NCBI RefSeq assembly: GCF_000763905.1
Contig: NZ_JRKN01000003.1
Coordinates: 124,001 to 188,000, forward strand
Direction: 5' to 3'
Source of the DNA: Paracoccus halophilus
GTDB taxonomy: Bacteria; Pseudomonadota; Alphaproteobacteria; Rhodobacterales; Rhodobacteraceae
DNA: 64,000 nucleotides
The notes below the pieces were generated by a model. The model was not told where the DNA came from. It ran no database searches and was given only the letters and a program-made list of their open reading frames with translations. Below, piece by piece: positions 14,030 to 23,449 of the stretch. The position numbers were made by a program, and so were the translations under genes. Numbering within the stretch: the first letter of the stretch is position 1; every line of letters starts with the position of its first letter.

Positions 14030-14578
14030 TCAGCCCATCTTGCGCAGATAGGTCCAGGTGGGCACGCGGGCGTTTCGCGCCACCGACCAGCTTTCGGCAT
14101 CGCCCAGATATTCAAAGCCGCAATTGGTCAGGACACGGGCCGAGCCGGGATTGTCCTGAAACGCCTCGGCGAAAAGGGTGCGCGAGCCATGGGGGTTCGT
14201 CTGGACCAGCGCGGCGACCGCCTCGGTCGCGAAGCCGGTGTTCCAGAAGCCGGCACCGATCCAGAAACCAAGCTCGGACTGCTCGGATTCGATCCGGGTC
14301 AGGGAAACCACGCCCAGGATTTCGGCAAGCCGGTTGGAGGAGCCGTCGATCGCCCAGACATCCTCGTCGCGATCGGCGGACATGGCGCGGCGGACATAGG
14401 CCTCGGCCGCGCCGGGCGGCAGTGGATGCGGAATCGAACGGGTCCCCTCGGCCACGCGGCGATCTTCGGTATAATGGGCGATCATGCCGGCATCCGACAG
14501 CCGCAGGGGCCGCAGCACAAGGCGTTCCGTCGGAATGGTCGGCTGCGTATGCAAATCCGGTTCGATCAATTCGTTCAT
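14030..14578 (-). CDS. GNAT family N-acetyltransferase (RimJ/RimL-like)
   Basis: A 182-residue acetyltransferase. TERLVLRPLRLSDA is the usual N-terminal strand of RimJ/RimL-type enzymes, and ELGFWIGAGFWNTGFATEAV is the acetyl-CoA-binding motif A region. NPGSARVLTNCGFEYLG matches the C-terminal N-x2-S-x3-L-x2-x-GF block. These enzymes acetylate protein N-termini or small molecules; the substrate is unknown. GGAGGATAGGT precedes the ATG at 14578, better than the upstream ATG at 14602. A perfect 7-bp-arm inverted repeat lies 13 bp upstream and may be an operator. Confidence 0.85.
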   Translation of the reverse strand: MNELIEPDLHTQPTIPTERLVLRPLRLSDAGMIAHYTEDRRVAEGTRSIPHPLPPGAAEAYVRRAMSADRDEDVWAIDGSSNRLAEILGVVSLTRIESEQSELGFWIGAGFWNTGFATEAVAALVQTNPHGSRTLFAEAFQDNPGSARVLTNCGFEYLGDAESWSVARNARVPTWTYLRKMG

Positions 14579-14590
14579 ACCTATCCTCCT

Positions 14591-14615
14591 CCCATATCGC
14601 ATATGTTGATATGGG
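14591..14615. promoter_or_regulatory. Inverted repeat upstream of the GNAT gene, possible operator
   Basis: Arms CCCATAT (14591-14597) and ATATGGG (14609-14615) are perfect complements around an 11-bp centre that itself holds CATATG. The element overlaps the ribosome-binding region of the GNAT gene and the DNA upstream, so it could be a repressor site. No binding protein is known. Confidence 0.3.
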
Positions 14616-14634
14616 TATGATCATTGAAAACGCG

Positions 14635-14664
14635 AAGGGGACCGGCCTGCGCCGATCCCCTTTT
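14635..14664. terminator. Hairpin between rpmA and the GNAT gene
   Basis: AAGGGGACCGG (14635-14645) pairs with CCGATCCCCTT (14652-14662) with one G-U pair. A TTTT run follows on the plus strand; on the minus strand the stem is followed by CGCGTTTTC. It lies just past the rpmA stop, so it most likely ends the rplU-rpmA transcript. Confidence 0.55.
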
Positions 14665-14687
14665 AACACCCGAAGGTAAAAAACGGC

Positions 14688-14960
14688 TTACTCGGCAGCC
14701 TCGAGATTTGCGGGCAGCACGGAAATATAGGTGCGGCCCTTGAGCCCCTTGCGGAAACTGACCTGACCGTCGGTCAGAGCGAACAGCGTGTGGTCGCGGC
14801 CCATGCCGACGTTCTGGCCCGGCCACCAGGTGGTGCCGCGCTGACGCACGATGATATTGCCCGCCACGGCCTGCTGGCCGCCGAACAGTTTCACGCCAAG
14901 ACGGCGGCCGGCCGAATCGCGACCGTTGCGGGAGGAACCGCCTGCTTTCTTATGTGCCAT
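14688..14960 (-). CDS. rpmA: 50S ribosomal protein L27
   Basis: A 90-residue protein beginning [16 protein letters not shown], the conserved L27 N-terminus that reaches the peptidyl-transferase centre. [22 protein letters not shown] and the [11 protein letters not shown] block are diagnostic. It lies 12 bp downstream of rplU in the universal rplU-rpmA order. Confidence 0.98.
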   Translation of the reverse strand: MAHKKAGGSSRNGRDSAGRRLGVKLFGGQQAVAGNIIVRQRGTTWWPGQNVGMGRDHTLFALTDGQVSFRKGLKGRTYISVLPANLEAAE

Positions 14961-14972
14961 GGGTCAGTCTCC

Positions 14973-15389
14973 TTATGCCTCAGGGGCGGCTTCGGCCGCG
15001 GCTTTCGTGGCTTTCGCCGGCTTCGCGGGGGTCTCGACCCGGGTGCGGGCGCCGACGGCTGCCTTCACATCGGTCTTGTCGCCGCCCTTTTCCAGCAGAT
15101 CCGTGATGCGGACCAGGGTCAGTTGCTGGCGATGCCCGCGGGTGCGCTGCGAGCTGTGCTTGCGGCGGCGCTTGACATAGGTGATCACCTTGTCGGCCTT
15201 GATCGTGTCGATCACCTCGGCCTGCACGGCGGCACCGGCCACCAGCGGCGCGCCGACCGTCGCGCCGATCATCAGCACGTCGTTGAACTGCACCTTGTCG
15301 CCGGCTTCGGCGTTCAGCTTTTCGACGCGCAGCACGTCACCGGGCTGAACCCGGTACTGCTTGCCGCCCGTCTTGAGAACTGCGAACAT
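14973..15389 (-). CDS. rplU: 50S ribosomal protein L21
   Basis: A 138-residue protein: [18 protein letters not shown] at the start and [17 protein letters not shown] in the RNA-binding loop identify L21. The typical ~103-residue core is followed by a Lys/Ala-rich C-terminal extension ([21 protein letters not shown]), common in Rhodobacterales. It is the first gene of the rplU-rpmA operon. Confidence 0.97.
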   Translation of the reverse strand: MFAVLKTGGKQYRVQPGDVLRVEKLNAEAGDKVQFNDVLMIGATVGAPLVAGAAVQAEVIDTIKADKVITYVKRRRKHSSQRTRGHRQQLTLVRITDLLEKGGDKTDVKAAVGARTRVETPAKPAKATKAAAEAAPEA

Positions 15390-15742
15390 TCCGTCTTTCC
15401 TTGTTCTGCCGCGTCCTTCGGCCCCTGAGACTCAGGTGTTGCTGGGTTGGACCCGCCTGCGGACAGCGCACCCCTTGATATGGGTGAGGTTCAAAATAAC
15501 ATGCCGGCAACGGGCAATGCCCGGCCGGATGCCGGTATATCGCGGATTCGACGCCCGAAGTCAACCGCCATGCCGGCAAATCCGCACGGCCCCCGCGCGC
15601 ATTGCGCCGCGCAGATGATCGACCGCGCCTGTCGTGAAACTACCTAATCTCTCCCGCCATCGCCCCGCCTTGCCATTTCCGGGTCGGATATTGCCGAGCC
15701 ACCCGGAGATGCACAGGCTTCATCGTGGTTTCGGGGGGAACA
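15390..15742. other. Gene-free stretch upstream of rplU
   Basis: 353 bp between rplU and tRNA-Val. It holds the rplU promoter candidate (15536-15564) and GC-rich inverted repeats around GCCGGC/ATGCCGG near 15500-15535. I see no coding region with a ribosome site and no recognisable RNA. Confidence 0.5.
15536..15564 (-). promoter_or_regulatory. Candidate promoter of the rplU-rpmA operon
   Basis: On the minus strand TTGACT (complement of 15559-15564), 17 bp, then GATATA (complement of 15536-15541). The implied start near 15529 gives a ~140 nt leader before the L21 ATG. Confidence 0.45.
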
Positions 15743-15818
15743 TGGTGGGCGGTGAGGGACTCGAACCCCCGACATTCTCGGTGTAAACGAGACGCTCTAC
15801 CAACTGAGCTAACCGCCC
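15743..15818 (-). tRNA. tRNA-Val (anticodon UAC)
   Basis: A 76-nt cloverleaf on the minus strand. The acceptor GGGCGGT/ACCGCCC carries discriminator A and an encoded CCA end. The D arm is GCTC...GAGC; the anticodon stem TCTCG/CGAGA encloses loop TTTACAC with anticodon TAC; the T arm is GGGGG-TTCGAGT-CCCTC. It reads GUA and other GUN valine codons. The neighbouring genes are unrelated. Confidence 0.96.
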
Positions 15819-15827
15819 CCGCGCCGG

Positions 15828-15857
15828 CTGATAGCGCGTTGCAGGGGGGCTTGGCAA
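15828..15857 (-). promoter_or_regulatory. Candidate promoter of tRNA-Val
   Basis: On the minus strand TTGCCA (complement of 15852-15857), 18 bp, TATCAG (complement of 15828-15833). It would start transcription only a few bases before the mature 5' end, a short but possible tRNA leader. Confidence 0.35.
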
Positions 15858-15863
15858 GCGCGC

Positions 15864-16733
15864 TTACCTGCGCAGCCGGGCAATCAGCGACGAGGTGTCC
15901 CAGCGGCCGCCGCCCATCTGCTGCACATCCTTGTAGAACTGATCGACCAGCGCCGTGACCGGCAGGCTCGCGCCGTTCTCATCGGCGGCGCCAAGGCAGA
16001 TGCCCAGATCCTTGCGCATCCAGTCCACGGCAAAGCCGAAATCGAAACGGTTTTTCGCCATCGTCTGATAGCGGTTCTGCATCTGCCAGCTTGCCGCCGC
16101 GCCCTGGCTGATGACTTCGACCACCTCGGGGATGGAAAGCCCGGCCTTTTCGGCGAAATGCAGCGATTCCGACAATCCCTGCACCAGCCCGGCAATGGCG
16201 ATCTGGTTGCACATCTTGGTCAGTTGCCCCGCGCCCGAAGGGCCCATCAGCCTGCAGATCCTGGCATAGGCCGCGATCACCGGCTCGGCGCGGGCGTAAT
16301 CGTCCGATTCGCCGCCGCACATGACGGAAAGCTGGCCATTCTCGGCCCCCGCCTGCCCGCCCGATACCGGCGCATCGACGAAGCCGAAACCCCGACCCGC
16401 GGCGATCGCCGAAAGCTCGCGCGTCACCGTCGCGGAAACCGTGGTGTGATCGACAAAGACCGCGCCCTTGCCCATGCCGGCGAAAGCGCCCTCGTCACCC
16501 AGGCACACCTGGCGCAGATCGTCGTCATTGCCGACGCAGGCCATGACCAGTTCGGCACCGGACGCCGCCTCGCGCGCGGTGGCCGCGATGCGGCCCTTGT
16601 GCTTTTCGGACCAGGCCCGCGCCTTGGCGGCGCTGCGATTCCAGACCGTGACCTCATGCCCGGCGGCGGCCAGATGACCCGCCATCGGGAAACCCATCAC
16701 ACCAAGCCCCAGAAATGCGACGCGTGCCATCAC
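15864..16733 (-). CDS. NAD(P)-dependent beta-hydroxyacid dehydrogenase (3-hydroxyisobutyrate dehydrogenase-like)
   Basis: A 289-residue member of the 6PGDH/HIBADH superfamily. The dinucleotide motif FLGLGVMGFPMAGHL is at the N-terminus. The substrate-binding block DAPVSGGQAGAENGQLSVMCGG and the catalytic Lys in GQLTKMCNQ follow, and the all-alpha dimerisation domain runs from IAGLVQGLSES to the C-terminus. Substrates of the family include 3-hydroxyisobutyrate, tartronate semialdehyde and succinic semialdehyde; sequence alone does not choose. It is divergent from the Ntn hydrolase gene. Start could be either of the two first Met codons. Confidence 0.88.
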   Translation of the reverse strand: MMARVAFLGLGVMGFPMAGHLAAAGHEVTVWNRSAAKARAWSEKHKGRIAATAREAASGAELVMACVGNDDDLRQVCLGDEGAFAGMGKGAVFVDHTTVSATVTRELSAIAAGRGFGFVDAPVSGGQAGAENGQLSVMCGGESDDYARAEPVIAAYARICRLMGPSGAGQLTKMCNQIAIAGLVQGLSESLHFAEKAGLSIPEVVEVISQGAAASWQMQNRYQTMAKNRFDFGFAVDWMRKDLGICLGAADENGASLPVTALVDQFYKDVQQMGGGRWDTSSLIARLRR

Positions 16734-16861
16734 AATCTCTCCTCATTGTTGAAAGGCGCGTTGATCCCGCCCGCGCCGTGCCCTATCAACTCAATGAATT
16801 TCACCACCGGTCGCAGGGGTCAACCGCCTCTGCGCCAAGCATCGGGACCGCGCCTCATTTC

Positions 16862-19315
16862 ATGGTGACATTTTTCCGCTGGCTTGTGCGCCTGACGGTC
16901 GGGCTTATCCTTCTTGGCGTGGCGCTGGTCGTGCTCGTCTGGTATTTCGCCATCCGCTCATTGCCCGATTATGATGCAAGCTACCGCATCGCCGGCATTT
17001 CCGGGCCGGTCGAGATCATCCGCACGACCGAGGATGTGCCGCATATCTTCGGCGGCTCGGACCGCGACGTGTTCTTCGCGCTTGGCCTTGCCCATGCGCA
17101 GGACCGGCTGTTCCAGATGACCGTGCTGCGCCGCGCCGCGCAGGGCCGGCTGGCCGAGATCTATGGCCCCGGCGCACTGCCGGCCGACGGGCTGGCGCGG
17201 CGGATGGGGCTTTACCGCAATGCCCGCGCCTCGCTCGGGGCGCAGGAGCCCGGGGTGATCGAGGCGCTCGAGGCCTATGCCGAGGGGGTGAATGCCTGGG
17301 TCGAGCAGGTCAATCTGGGCGCGCGCGGGCGCGGCGCGCCCGAGTTCTTTCTGTACCCGGACGAAATCGCCTATTGGGAGCCTGCGGATTCGCTGGCCAT
17401 CCTCAAGCTGCTGGCGGCCTCGGCAACCGTGCAGATGCGCCGCGAGGTGCTGCGCGCGCGCCTGTCCATGGTGGCGCCCGAGCGCGGGCAAGAGCTTGTC
17501 TCGGCCCCGGGCGAGCCGGCGATGCCGGGCTATGCCACGCTGTTTCCCGGCGCGCAGCTGGCCGCGCCCGAGCGTGGCGAAGGCAATCCCGCCTGGACCG
17601 AAACGCTCGCCGGCTTTCTTGCGCCCGCGCTCGGGGCATCCGCCAATGGCTTTGCGGTCAGCGCCGAGCGCACGGCGGCCGGCGGCGCGCTGCTGGCCAA
17701 TGATCCGCAATTCGCGCTGACCGCGCCGGGGCTGTGGTACCTGACCCGGATCGAGCTGTCCTCGGGCGGCGTGATCGGCGGCACCATCCCCGGCATCCCG
17801 GCCATCCTGTCGGGGCGCAACAGCCAGCTCGCCTGGGGCATCACCCCGGCGCAGATCGACGATCAGGACCTGTTTGTCGAAGAGGTCCAGCCAGGCGATG
17901 CCAATCGCTATCGCGGCCCGGAGGGCTGGACCGAGTTCGCCACCCGGCGCGAGACGCTGCGGGTGCGCGACGGCTCCGAACTGACCATCACCCTGCGCGA
18001 AACCGAAAACGGGCCGATCCTGCCGGGCGTGCATCTGGGCCTGTCGGCCATCCTGCCGGCCGGGCATGTCGCCGCGCTGGCATGGACCGGCAGCGCGCCG
18101 GACGATCGCAGCATGACCGCCCTGATCGGGCTGATGCGCGCCCGGGACCGGCAGACGGCCGCGCAGGCGCTGAGCCAGATGGTCGCGCCGGCGCTGCTGG
18201 TGACGCTGGCCGATGACGGCGGCGTCGCGCAGGTGCTGGCGGGCAGGCTGCCCGAACGCGCCGCCGATCACCAGACGGCGGGCCGCATGCCCGCGCCCGG
18301 CTGGCTTGCCCGGAACCGCTGGCAGGGCACCGTCCCGGCACCGGCATCGCTGAGCCGGATGTCACCGCAAGGCGGTACCGTGGCCGCCACCGGGGCAATC
18401 GCCGACGCCGGGCCGGGATATGATGGCGACAGCCGTTACCGGCTGGACCGCCTGCGCTATCTGATCGACAGCCGCGAGATCCATTCCCGCGACAGTTTCA
18501 TCGCCGCGCAGAACGATATCGTCAGCCCGGTGGCCCGCGCGCTGCTGCCGCTGGTCGGGGCCGATCTGTGGTTCACCGACGAGCCTGCCGCGCGCGGTAC
18601 GCCCGAGCGCCTGCGCCAGGACGCGCTGGCGCTTCTGGCCAATTGGGACGGCGCGATGAGCGAGCACCTGCCCGAGCCGATGATCTATGCCGCCTGGATG
18701 CGCGCGCTGCAGGACCGGCTGGTGCGCGATCAGCTGGGGCCGCTGGCCGACGATCTCGACCAGCTTTACCCGGGTTTCATCGAAAGGGTGTTTCGCGGCA
18801 CGGACGGCGCCTCGGCCTGGTGCGACATCCGCCAGTCGGCTCCGGTCGAGACCTGCATGCAGATTGCCCGGCAGGCGCTGGACGCGGCGCTGCTGGAGCT
18901 TTCGGGCCGTTTCGGGCCAGACCTCGCCAGCTGGCGTTGGGGCGATCTGCATTATGCCCGGCAGGTGCATCCGGCATTGGGCGACATGCGCGTCATTTCC
19001 TATGTCGTGAACCTGCTGCAACCGGTCTCGGGCGGGGAATCGACCGTCGCGCGGGCCGGTTTCCTGGGATATGACCGCAACCCCTGGCTCAGCACGCGCG
19101 GCGCCGCCTATCGCGGGGTCTACGATCTGGCCGATCCCGACAGTTCGGTCTTTATCGTCTCGACCGGGCAATCGGGTCACCCGCTGTCGCGCCATTACGA
19201 TGACATGGCCGATCTGTGGCGGCGCGGAGAATATGTCGGCATGTCGCTGGACCCGGCGCTGGCGCGCGCCGCCGCCACCGGCATCACCCGGCTGGAACCC
19301 GCGGGCGAGGACTGA
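16862..19315 (+). CDS. Penicillin acylase family Ntn hydrolase
   Basis: An 817-residue precursor of the penicillin G acylase/AHL acylase superfamily, which self-cleaves into alpha and beta chains and hydrolyses amide bonds. The N-terminus has one hydrophobic helix (LTVGLILLGVALVVLVWYF), so the protein is membrane-anchored or exported. GLAHAQDRLFQM is the alpha-chain signature. The predicted beta-chain nucleophile is Ser260 in GASANGFAVS, followed by GGALLANDPQ and the HYDDMADLW block near the C-terminus. The ATG at 16862 starts the membrane segment; the frame is open upstream but carries no signal. Real substrates could be acyl-homoserine lactones or other N-acyl compounds. Confidence 0.88.
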   Translation: MVTFFRWLVRLTVGLILLGVALVVLVWYFAIRSLPDYDASYRIAGISGPVEIIRTTEDVPHIFGGSDRDVFFALGLAHAQDRLFQMTVLRRAAQGRLAEIYGPGALPADGLARRMGLYRNARASLGAQEPGVIEALEAYAEGVNAWVEQVNLGARGRGAPEFFLYPDEIAYWEPADSLAILKLLAASATVQMRREVLRARLSMVAPERGQELVSAPGEPAMPGYATLFPGAQLAAPERGEGNPAWTETLAGFLAPALGASANGFAVSAERTAAGGALLANDPQFALTAPGLWYLTRIELSSGGVIGGTIPGIPAILSGRNSQLAWGITPAQIDDQDLFVEEVQPGDANRYRGPEGWTEFATRRETLRVRDGSELTITLRETENGPILPGVHLGLSAILPAGHVAALAWTGSAPDDRSMTALIGLMRARDRQTAAQALSQMVAPALLVTLADDGGVAQVLAGRLPERAADHQTAGRMPAPGWLARNRWQGTVPAPASLSRMSPQGGTVAATGAIADAGPGYDGDSRYRLDRLRYLIDSREIHSRDSFIAAQNDIVSPVARALLPLVGADLWFTDEPAARGTPERLRQDALALLANWDGAMSEHLPEPMIYAAWMRALQDRLVRDQLGPLADDLDQLYPGFIERVFRGTDGASAWCDIRQSAPVETCMQIARQALDAALLELSGRFGPDLASWRWGDLHYARQVHPALGDMRVISYVVNLLQPVSGGESTVARAGFLGYDRNPWLSTRGAAYRGVYDLADPDSSVFIVSTGQSGHPLSRHYDDMADLWRRGEYVGMSLDPALARAAATGITRLEPAGED

Positions 19316-19357
19316 CCCGTCCCCCGGCCCCGGCGCATCCAACAAGGAGGAGGCGAC

Positions 19358-20305
19358 ATGCCCCGCAAGATCATCATCGACACCGATCCCGGGCAGGACG
19401 ATGCCGTGGCCATCCTGCTGGCGCTGGCCAGCCCCGAACTCGAGGTGCTGGGCCTCAGCGTCGTTGCCGGCAATGTGCCCCTGCACCATACCGAACGCAA
19501 CGCGCGCATGATCTGCGAACTGGCCGGGCGCCCGGATCTGCCGGTCCATGCCGGTTGCGACGCGCCCATGGCGCGGGCGCTGATCACCGCCGAACATGTC
19601 CACGGCCGCACCGGGCTGGACGGGATCTCCCTGCCCGCGCCCTCGATGCCGCTGGCCCCCGGCCATGCCGTCGATTTCCTGATCGAGACGCTGCGCCGCA
19701 AAGCGCCGGGCACCGTCACGCTGGTGCCGATCGGGCCGCTGACCAATATCGCCACCGCCTTTCAGCGCGCCCCCGACATTGTCGCCCGGGTGCAGGAAAT
19801 CGTGCTGATGGGCGGCGCCTATTTCGAGGTCGGAAACATCACCCCCGCCGCCGAGTTCAACATCCATGTCGATCCCGAGGCCGCCCGGCTGGTCTTTGCC
19901 AGCGGCGTGCCGCTGACCGTGATGCCGCTCGACGTCACCCACAAGGCGCTGACCAGCCGCGCCTGGGTCGAGGAGATGCGCGCCCTCGGCCCTGTCGGCC
20001 GCGCCGTCGCAAGCTGGACCGATTTCTACGAGCGTCATGACCGCGAGAAATACGGCAGCGAGGGCGCGCCCCTGCACGACCCCTGCACCATCGCATGGCT
20101 GTTGCGGCCCGAACTGTTCAGCGGCCGCCATATCAATGTCGAGATCGAGACGCGGGGCGAGTTCACGCTGGGCATGACCGTGGCGGACTGGTGGCGGGTC
20201 AGCGGCCGGAAACCCAACGCGACCTTCATTCGCGATCTGGACGCAAAGGGGTTCTTCGAACTCCTCAGGCGCAGGATCGGCAGTTTCGACGGTGCAGCAG
20301 CCTAG
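19358..20305 (+). CDS. Nucleoside hydrolase (inosine-uridine preferring type)
   Basis: A 315-residue Ca2+-dependent N-ribohydrolase that splits nucleosides into base and ribose for salvage. The N-terminal Ca-binding motif IIIDTDPGQDDA (Asp10, Asp14, Asp15) is complete. VPIGPLTNIA, EFNIHVDPEAA and the C-terminal DPCTIAWLLRPELF with the Ca-ligand Asp are also present. It sits 42 bp after the Ntn hydrolase on the same strand, with GGAGGAGG before the ATG, and is convergent with skp. Family is certain; base specificity is not. Confidence 0.93.
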   Translation: MPRKIIIDTDPGQDDAVAILLALASPELEVLGLSVVAGNVPLHHTERNARMICELAGRPDLPVHAGCDAPMARALITAEHVHGRTGLDGISLPAPSMPLAPGHAVDFLIETLRRKAPGTVTLVPIGPLTNIATAFQRAPDIVARVQEIVLMGGAYFEVGNITPAAEFNIHVDPEAARLVFASGVPLTVMPLDVTHKALTSRAWVEEMRALGPVGRAVASWTDFYERHDREKYGSEGAPLHDPCTIAWLLRPELFSGRHINVEIETRGEFTLGMTVADWWRVSGRKPNATFIRDLDAKGFFELLRRRIGSFDGAAA

Positions 20306-20329
20306 CGCCGTTTCCCGGCTCCTAACCGG

Positions 20330-21013
20330 TCAGTCCTGTCCCGGCGGGACCTCGGCCGGCGGCGGGGGCGAAACCTGACCGGCTTCGGGCGTATCTTCCG
20401 GAACGGGCGGGGTCAGGGAACCGGCCCCGATCTCGGCATCGACCCGCGCGATCAGCTCATCGGTCACGTCGATGCTTTCTGCCGCGACAAAGATCGAGCG
20501 CCGGTCCAGAACCGCGACGACGCCGCGCTCGGCCATCAGATCGGCCAGAACCGGCAGCGCCGCCCGGAAAAAGGCATTGCGCCCTTCATCCGCCTGGGCC
20601 TGCAGATCGCGCAGCGCCTCGTCGCGTTCGCGCCGGATCTCGACCACGCGCTGGTCGAACTCATCCGCGCGCCGGCGGAACTCTTCGGCGGGCAGCGTCG
20701 GGCGCAGCGCGGTCAGCTCCTGCTCCTCGGCGGCGAACTGATCGGCAAGGCGGTCGTTTTCATCCGCAATCTCGCGGCCGCGCCGCTCAAGCTCGGCCTG
20801 CACCCGCTGGCCCCAGGCCGAGCCGCGATAAAGCCCCTCCTGGTCCAGCGTCATCACCGGCAGGCTGGGACCGGGCTCTGCCGTGGCCCCGACCGCGGGC
20901 GGGGCATCGGGCAGCGCGAGCGGCGCGCCTGCCCCCTCCTGCGCCGCCAGCGGCTGGGCGACCAGCAGAACCGCCGCCAGCGCCAGGGCCGGATTGCGCA
21001 GGCAAGCCAGCAT
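20330..21013 (-). CDS. skp: OmpH/Skp family periplasmic chaperone
   Basis: A 227-residue protein with a Sec signal peptide (hydrophobic core ALALAAVLLVAQPLAAQ, likely cleavage after LAAQ). A long helical, charged stretch (about residues 65-150, rich in Glu, Arg and Gln) corresponds to Skp tentacles. The Skp block continues with VLDRRSIFVAAESIDVTDELIARVD, and the Pro-rich C-terminal tail is extra. It carries unfolded outer-membrane proteins to BamA, whose gene ends in an ATGA overlap with this start. Confidence 0.88.
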   Translation of the reverse strand: MLACLRNPALALAAVLLVAQPLAAQEGAGAPLALPDAPPAVGATAEPGPSLPVMTLDQEGLYRGSAWGQRVQAELERRGREIADENDRLADQFAAEEQELTALRPTLPAEEFRRRADEFDQRVVEIRRERDEALRDLQAQADEGRNAFFRAALPVLADLMAERGVVAVLDRRSIFVAAESIDVTDELIARVDAEIGAGSLTPPVPEDTPEAGQVSPPPPAEVPPGQD

Positions 21014-23346
21014 CAGAACTGGGTCGAGATGGTCAGGTCGAAATTCTGCTCATCGTCGTAATCCTCGCTCTTGAGCGCCTTCGAGAAGTTGAAGCGCAGC
21101 GGGCCGATCGGCGTGGTCCAGAACAGCGAGGCGCCGACCGCGGCACGGATGCTCATGTCGTCGTCGACCTCGTTGCCGAAGCCGGCGGTGTTGTCCAGCC
21201 CCCAGACCGAGCCGGCATCGGCGAACAGGCCGCCGGTGATGCCGTATTCCTCGGGCAGGCCCAGCGGGAACTGCAATTCCGTGCGCAGAGCCCAGAAATA
21301 GTTGCCGCCAAGCGCATCCTCGTTCGGGGCGTCGAGATCGCGCGGTCCGATGCCGTTCGGCTCGAAGCCGCGGATCTTGCCATTGCCGGTATAGCGGTCA
21401 AGGAAACGGCTGTCATCGTCGCCCAGCATATGCACGGCGCCGGCCTCGAACTCGGCCAGCATGGTCACGTTCTCGCGCCAGGCGCGGCTTTCCACGCCGG
21501 CATAGATCGCGGTGGTGATCGATTCCACATCGCCGCCCAGACCGGCGAAATCCTGGCTGAAGCGCAACCGGTAGCTGGTCAGCGGGTCCAGCCCCGAGAT
21601 GCGGCTGTCATAGATATAGCTGTAGCCAAGCGCCGAGGTGAAATAGCCGCCCTGTTCGTAATAGAGAATGGGCGAGGAGCCGTCGATGATGCCGGTTTCG
21701 GAATCCGGCTCGATCGGGTCCACATCGAACAGCGTATCCTTGCTGAGCTTGTAGCGCAGTTCCAGCCGGCCGTTTTGCGATACCGGGAATTCGATGCCGG
21801 TCAGGAAACCGACCGAGCGGGTGTTGTAATCCGAATTCAGCCGGTCGGTGGTGTTGTACCAGATCTGCATCCGCGCCCTGAGATCGCGCCCCAGGAAATA
21901 GGGCTCGACAAAGGTCAGCCCCGAGGATTGCGTGTCCGATCCGGTGGCAAAGGACAGGTTGACCTGCTGACCGCGGCCCAGGAAGTTCTGTTCCGACAGC
22001 GACAGGTTGAAACCCACGCCCGACGAAACGCCGTAGCTGGCCCCGAAGCTGAGGCTGCCGGTGGGCTGCTCCTCGACGTTCACATCGACCACGACCTGCT
22101 CGGGCGTGGAGCCCGGGCGGCTTTCGGCCTGCACATCGGCGAAATAGCCAAGCGCGCGCAGCCGCTCGGCCGAGTTGCGGATCTCGCGCGGGTTGAAGGG
22201 ATCGCCTTCGACCGTGGTGAACTGGCGGCGGATCACTTCGTCGAGGGTGGTTGTGTTGCCCTCGATATCGATGCGCTCGACAAAGACCCGCTGGCCGCGG
22301 GTCAGCGCGAAGGTCAGGTCCAGCGTCTGGTCGCGCTGATTGCGGCTGATGCGCGGCTCGATATTGACGAAATTCAGCCCCTTGCGGATCGCCAAGGCCT
22401 CCATCCGGCGGATGGTGGTGTCGATATCGGTCGGATTGTAGACGGCGCCGGATCTGACCCGGTTCTGCTCGGCGAACTCGCCGGCATCGACGCCCGGGAT
22501 CTCGCTGATCGTGTCGACATTGCCAAAGGTATAGCGCGGACCTTCCTGGATCTGGAAGGTGATGTAGAAGGCATCGCGTTCGCGCGCCACCTCGGGGGAG
22601 ACGGCCTGCACCTTGAAATCGGCATAGCCGCGCGAGCGATAGAAATCGGTCAGCAGGTTTTCATCGACCGACAGACGCTCGGGCGCGAAAATGTCGCGCC
22701 GGATAAAGCGGCGCAGGATACCGGCCTGCTTGGTTTCCAGCACGTTGCGCAGGCGCTTGTCGGAAAAGGCGCGGTTGCCGACAAAGCCGATTCGCTCGAT
22801 CTCGGTCAGCTCGCCTTCCAGAATCTCGAAGACCACATCGACCCGGTTGTCGCTGCGCCGGATGACGCGCGGATCGACCCGCGCGGCCAGCCGCCCCTCG
22901 CCGGCATAGGCCTGGCTGATGGCGGCGGCATCCGCCTCGACCTGGGCGGGGGAATAGACGCGGCGCGACTGCGACTTGACGATCTCGGTCAGGCTTTCGT
23001 CCTTGATCCGCTTGTTGCCCTCGAAGCTGATGACGCTGATGGTCGGATATTCGCGCAGCCGCACGATCAGCGTCCCGCCCGAGGGCACCAGTTCCACCGT
23101 CTCGAACAGGCCGGAATTCTGCAGCCTCTGATAGGCGTCGTTCAGCGCCCCGTCCGACACGTCCTGACCGCGCGGCAGGTCCAGATAGGCCAGGATCGTC
23201 TCTGGCTCGATCCGCTGATTGCCCTCGATGCGCACATTGTTGAACACATAGGCCGAGGCGGGAACTGCCGTCATGGCGACAGGCACGGCCACTGCCAGCG
23301 CCGAGATCAGCGCCAGCGCGCCCTTGCCGAGTTTCGTGTCCTTCAT
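21013..23346 (-). CDS. bamA: Outer membrane protein assembly factor BamA
   Basis: A 777-residue Omp85 protein that inserts beta-barrel proteins into the outer membrane. A signal peptide ending in PASA is followed by five POTRA domains (VFNNVRIEGNQRIEPETIL begins the first) and a ~380-residue beta barrel. The barrel has the lid-loop motif IRGFEPNGIGPRD and a C-terminus ending in aromatic Phe (LTISTQF) as the beta signal. The ATG at 23346 starts the signal peptide; the upstream in-frame ATG at 23442 does not. It lies between rseP and skp, the standard order. Confidence 0.97.
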   Translation of the reverse strand: MKDTKLGKGALALISALAVAVPVAMTAVPASAYVFNNVRIEGNQRIEPETILAYLDLPRGQDVSDGALNDAYQRLQNSGLFETVELVPSGGTLIVRLREYPTISVISFEGNKRIKDESLTEIVKSQSRRVYSPAQVEADAAAISQAYAGEGRLAARVDPRVIRRSDNRVDVVFEILEGELTEIERIGFVGNRAFSDKRLRNVLETKQAGILRRFIRRDIFAPERLSVDENLLTDFYRSRGYADFKVQAVSPEVARERDAFYITFQIQEGPRYTFGNVDTISEIPGVDAGEFAEQNRVRSGAVYNPTDIDTTIRRMEALAIRKGLNFVNIEPRISRNQRDQTLDLTFALTRGQRVFVERIDIEGNTTTLDEVIRRQFTTVEGDPFNPREIRNSAERLRALGYFADVQAESRPGSTPEQVVVDVNVEEQPTGSLSFGASYGVSSGVGFNLSLSEQNFLGRGQQVNLSFATGSDTQSSGLTFVEPYFLGRDLRARMQIWYNTTDRLNSDYNTRSVGFLTGIEFPVSQNGRLELRYKLSKDTLFDVDPIEPDSETGIIDGSSPILYYEQGGYFTSALGYSYIYDSRISGLDPLTSYRLRFSQDFAGLGGDVESITTAIYAGVESRAWRENVTMLAEFEAGAVHMLGDDDSRFLDRYTGNGKIRGFEPNGIGPRDLDAPNEDALGGNYFWALRTELQFPLGLPEEYGITGGLFADAGSVWGLDNTAGFGNEVDDDMSIRAAVGASLFWTTPIGPLRFNFSKALKSEDYDDEQNFDLTISTQF

Positions 23347-23449
23347 CGCCGCCCCTTGCGAAAAATGCGTTAACTGGGCGGTTGGGCCCGCCCGATTTGA
23401 CCCGATGGATACAGCGAAGCGGGCGGCAGTGTCAAAAGGCAACGCCCTG

